Source: an uncultured bacterium (GTDB lineage Bacteria > Verrucomicrobiota > Kiritimatiellia > UBA8416 > CALETX01). From it: a stretch of DNA of 6,584 nucleotides. Shown in pieces: positions 5,876-6,584 of this stretch; positions within the stretch are counted from its first letter, which is position 1; each line of letters opens with the position of its first letter. The DNA lies in assembly GCA_937920455.1 (NCBI GenBank), contig CALETX010000091.1, forward strand, positions 1 through 6,584. The letters run 5' to 3'. A program made the position numbers and the translations under genes. A model generated the notes under the pieces. That model was not told the origin of the DNA and searched no databases. It worked only from the letters and a program-made list of their open reading frames with translations.

Positions 5876-6584
5876 TCAGAACATGTAATGGATACGGTGC
5901 TTGTTTTCCTGAAGAAGTTTTTCGTTGAATTCATCGCCTCCGTCAACATTGGCGCTCATGAATACAGGCGGTGTGACGCCGCGCTCCAGAAGCCCATCTG
6001 CGACTTCGGCAACAAGCGCATTAACCAGCGCCACGCCGGCGAGAGTGGATAGTGGGCCAACCTTCTGCGGAAATCCCTTAATGCTGACCGCTGCGTCGCC
6101 GTAAGGAACGCAGTTATCGAGGACAATGTCGCAGAAATCGGCGAGCTTTTTCCCTGACGGATGGCGGCTGGCAACTTTGTTCAGGTAATCAAGCGACGTT
6201 ATTCCAATGACGCGCAGCCCACGCTCCCTGGCTGATATTGCCATGTCTATGGCTACGGCGTTCCGACCTGAGACCGAAGCGATGATGATGACATCGCCTG
6301 CCTTGGCAGGCGACGATGAAAGCAGTTCCTTGCCCAGCCCCGGCAGGCGTTCGAGTCTGGATGTGAGAGTCATCGGCCTTACGGAAGTGTTCATGCCATG
6401 AGGATAGATCGGATTGATGAGCATGAGGCCGCCTGTTCGGTACACCATTTCTTCGGCCAGAATAAAGGAATGGCTGGCGCCGAAGGCATAAATTGTTCCG
6501 CCCGAGATGATCGCGCTTATCATTTCGTCGGCCGCGGTTCGTATAGCGTTTTTCTGCGTTTCGGCCAGTTTTTGGAGAGTGGAG
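5876..6584 (-). CDS. UPF0309-like SIS-domain phosphosugar-binding protein, N-terminus off right edge
   Basis: The reverse frame is open from the window edge (first complete codon 6583-6581) to a TGA at 5876, giving 235 residues. The internal ATG at 6523 is not the true start: the 20 residues before it ('STLQKLAETQKNAIRTAADE') match the N-terminal helix expected of this family, which is usually about 240-250 long, so only some 10-15 residues are missing. Seen after that ATG: 'GGTIYAFGASHSFILAEEM' and 'SVSGRNAVAIDMA', the two SIS phosphosugar-binding loops; 'SRHPSGKKL'; 'DNCVPYGDAA'; 'GFPQKVGPLSTLAG'; and the C-terminal 'PPVFMSANVDGGDEFN' signature of UPF0309. SIS proteins bind phosphorylated sugars and act as isomerases or regulators. 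No DNA-binding domain is present, so an isomerase/deaminase-like enzymatic or etherase-like role is more likely than a repressor. Substrate unknown. Family call is confident, reaction is not. Confidence 0.92.
   Translation of the reverse strand, partial: STLQKLAETQKNAIRTAADEMISAIISGGTIYAFGASHSFILAEEMVYRTGGLMLINPIYPHGMNTSVRPMTLTSRLERLPGLGKELLSSSPAKAGDVIIIASVSGRNAVAIDMAISARERGLRVIGITSLDYLNKVASRHPSGKKLADFCDIVLDNCVPYGDAAVSIKGFPQKVGPLSTLAGVALVNALVAEVADGLLERGVTPPVFMSANVDGGDEFNEKLLQENKHRIHYMF

Noticed and set aside
5119..5949. Minus-strand 276-codon open frame across the kinase 3' half
   Set aside because: It lies antisense to the conserved kinase core and overlaps the end of the SIS gene. The long open frame follows from the codon composition of the kinase.
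1..6584. Search for CRISPR repeats, tRNA/rRNA genes, transposase or phage genes, attachment sites, toxin-antitoxin or defence modules
   Set aside because: No regularly spaced direct repeats, no RNA-gene signatures and no such protein families were seen on either strand.

Overview
The window looks like a chromosomal stretch of a free-living or gut/sediment bacterium, slightly GC-rich by eye. It probably comes from the PVC superphylum (Verrucomicrobiota/Lentisphaerota/Planctomycetota) or a related uncultured phylum. That is an inference from gene types: a GYF_2 + zinc-ribbon + RDD membrane protein beside a zinc-finger protein, and a soluble GAF histidine kinase with a 'GLAHxIKN' H-box. No rRNA, tRNA, CRISPR array, transposase, phage gene or insertion-sequence end was seen, so I read this as an ordinary genomic region with some poorly characterised genes.

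Layout from left to right. Positions 1-983 (minus strand) hold a tight two-gene unit: a GYF_2/zinc-ribbon/RDD membrane protein (234-983), followed after one base by the start of a zinc-ribbon protein that runs off the left edge (1-232). After about 200 non-coding bases comes a full-length GH94-type disaccharide phosphorylase (1186-3549, minus) with a good ribosome binding site. After another 216-base gap lies an alanine-rich, probably two-helix membrane protein of unknown function (3766-4278, minus), with a possible sigma70-like promoter upstream. A 270-base divergent intergenic region follows. Then comes the only plus-strand gene with good support, a cytoplasmic GAF-domain sensor histidine kinase (4549-5799), with no response regulator in view. 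It converges on a UPF0309/SIS-domain phosphosugar-binding protein (5876-6584, minus) whose N-terminus lies beyond the right edge. A perfect 8-bp hairpin sits between the two convergent genes.

Two genes concern sugars: the GH94 phosphorylase (phosphorolysis of a beta-linked disaccharide to a sugar 1-phosphate) and the SIS protein (phosphosugar binding or isomerisation). They are not in one operon, and a functional link is only a possibility. The RDD/zinc pair, the Ala-rich membrane protein and the kinase show no direct tie to the sugar genes other than proximity. I found no clear evidence of a new multi-gene system. The items most worth a second look are the orphan Ala-rich membrane protein, the unassigned substrate of the GH94 enzyme and the orphan kinase.
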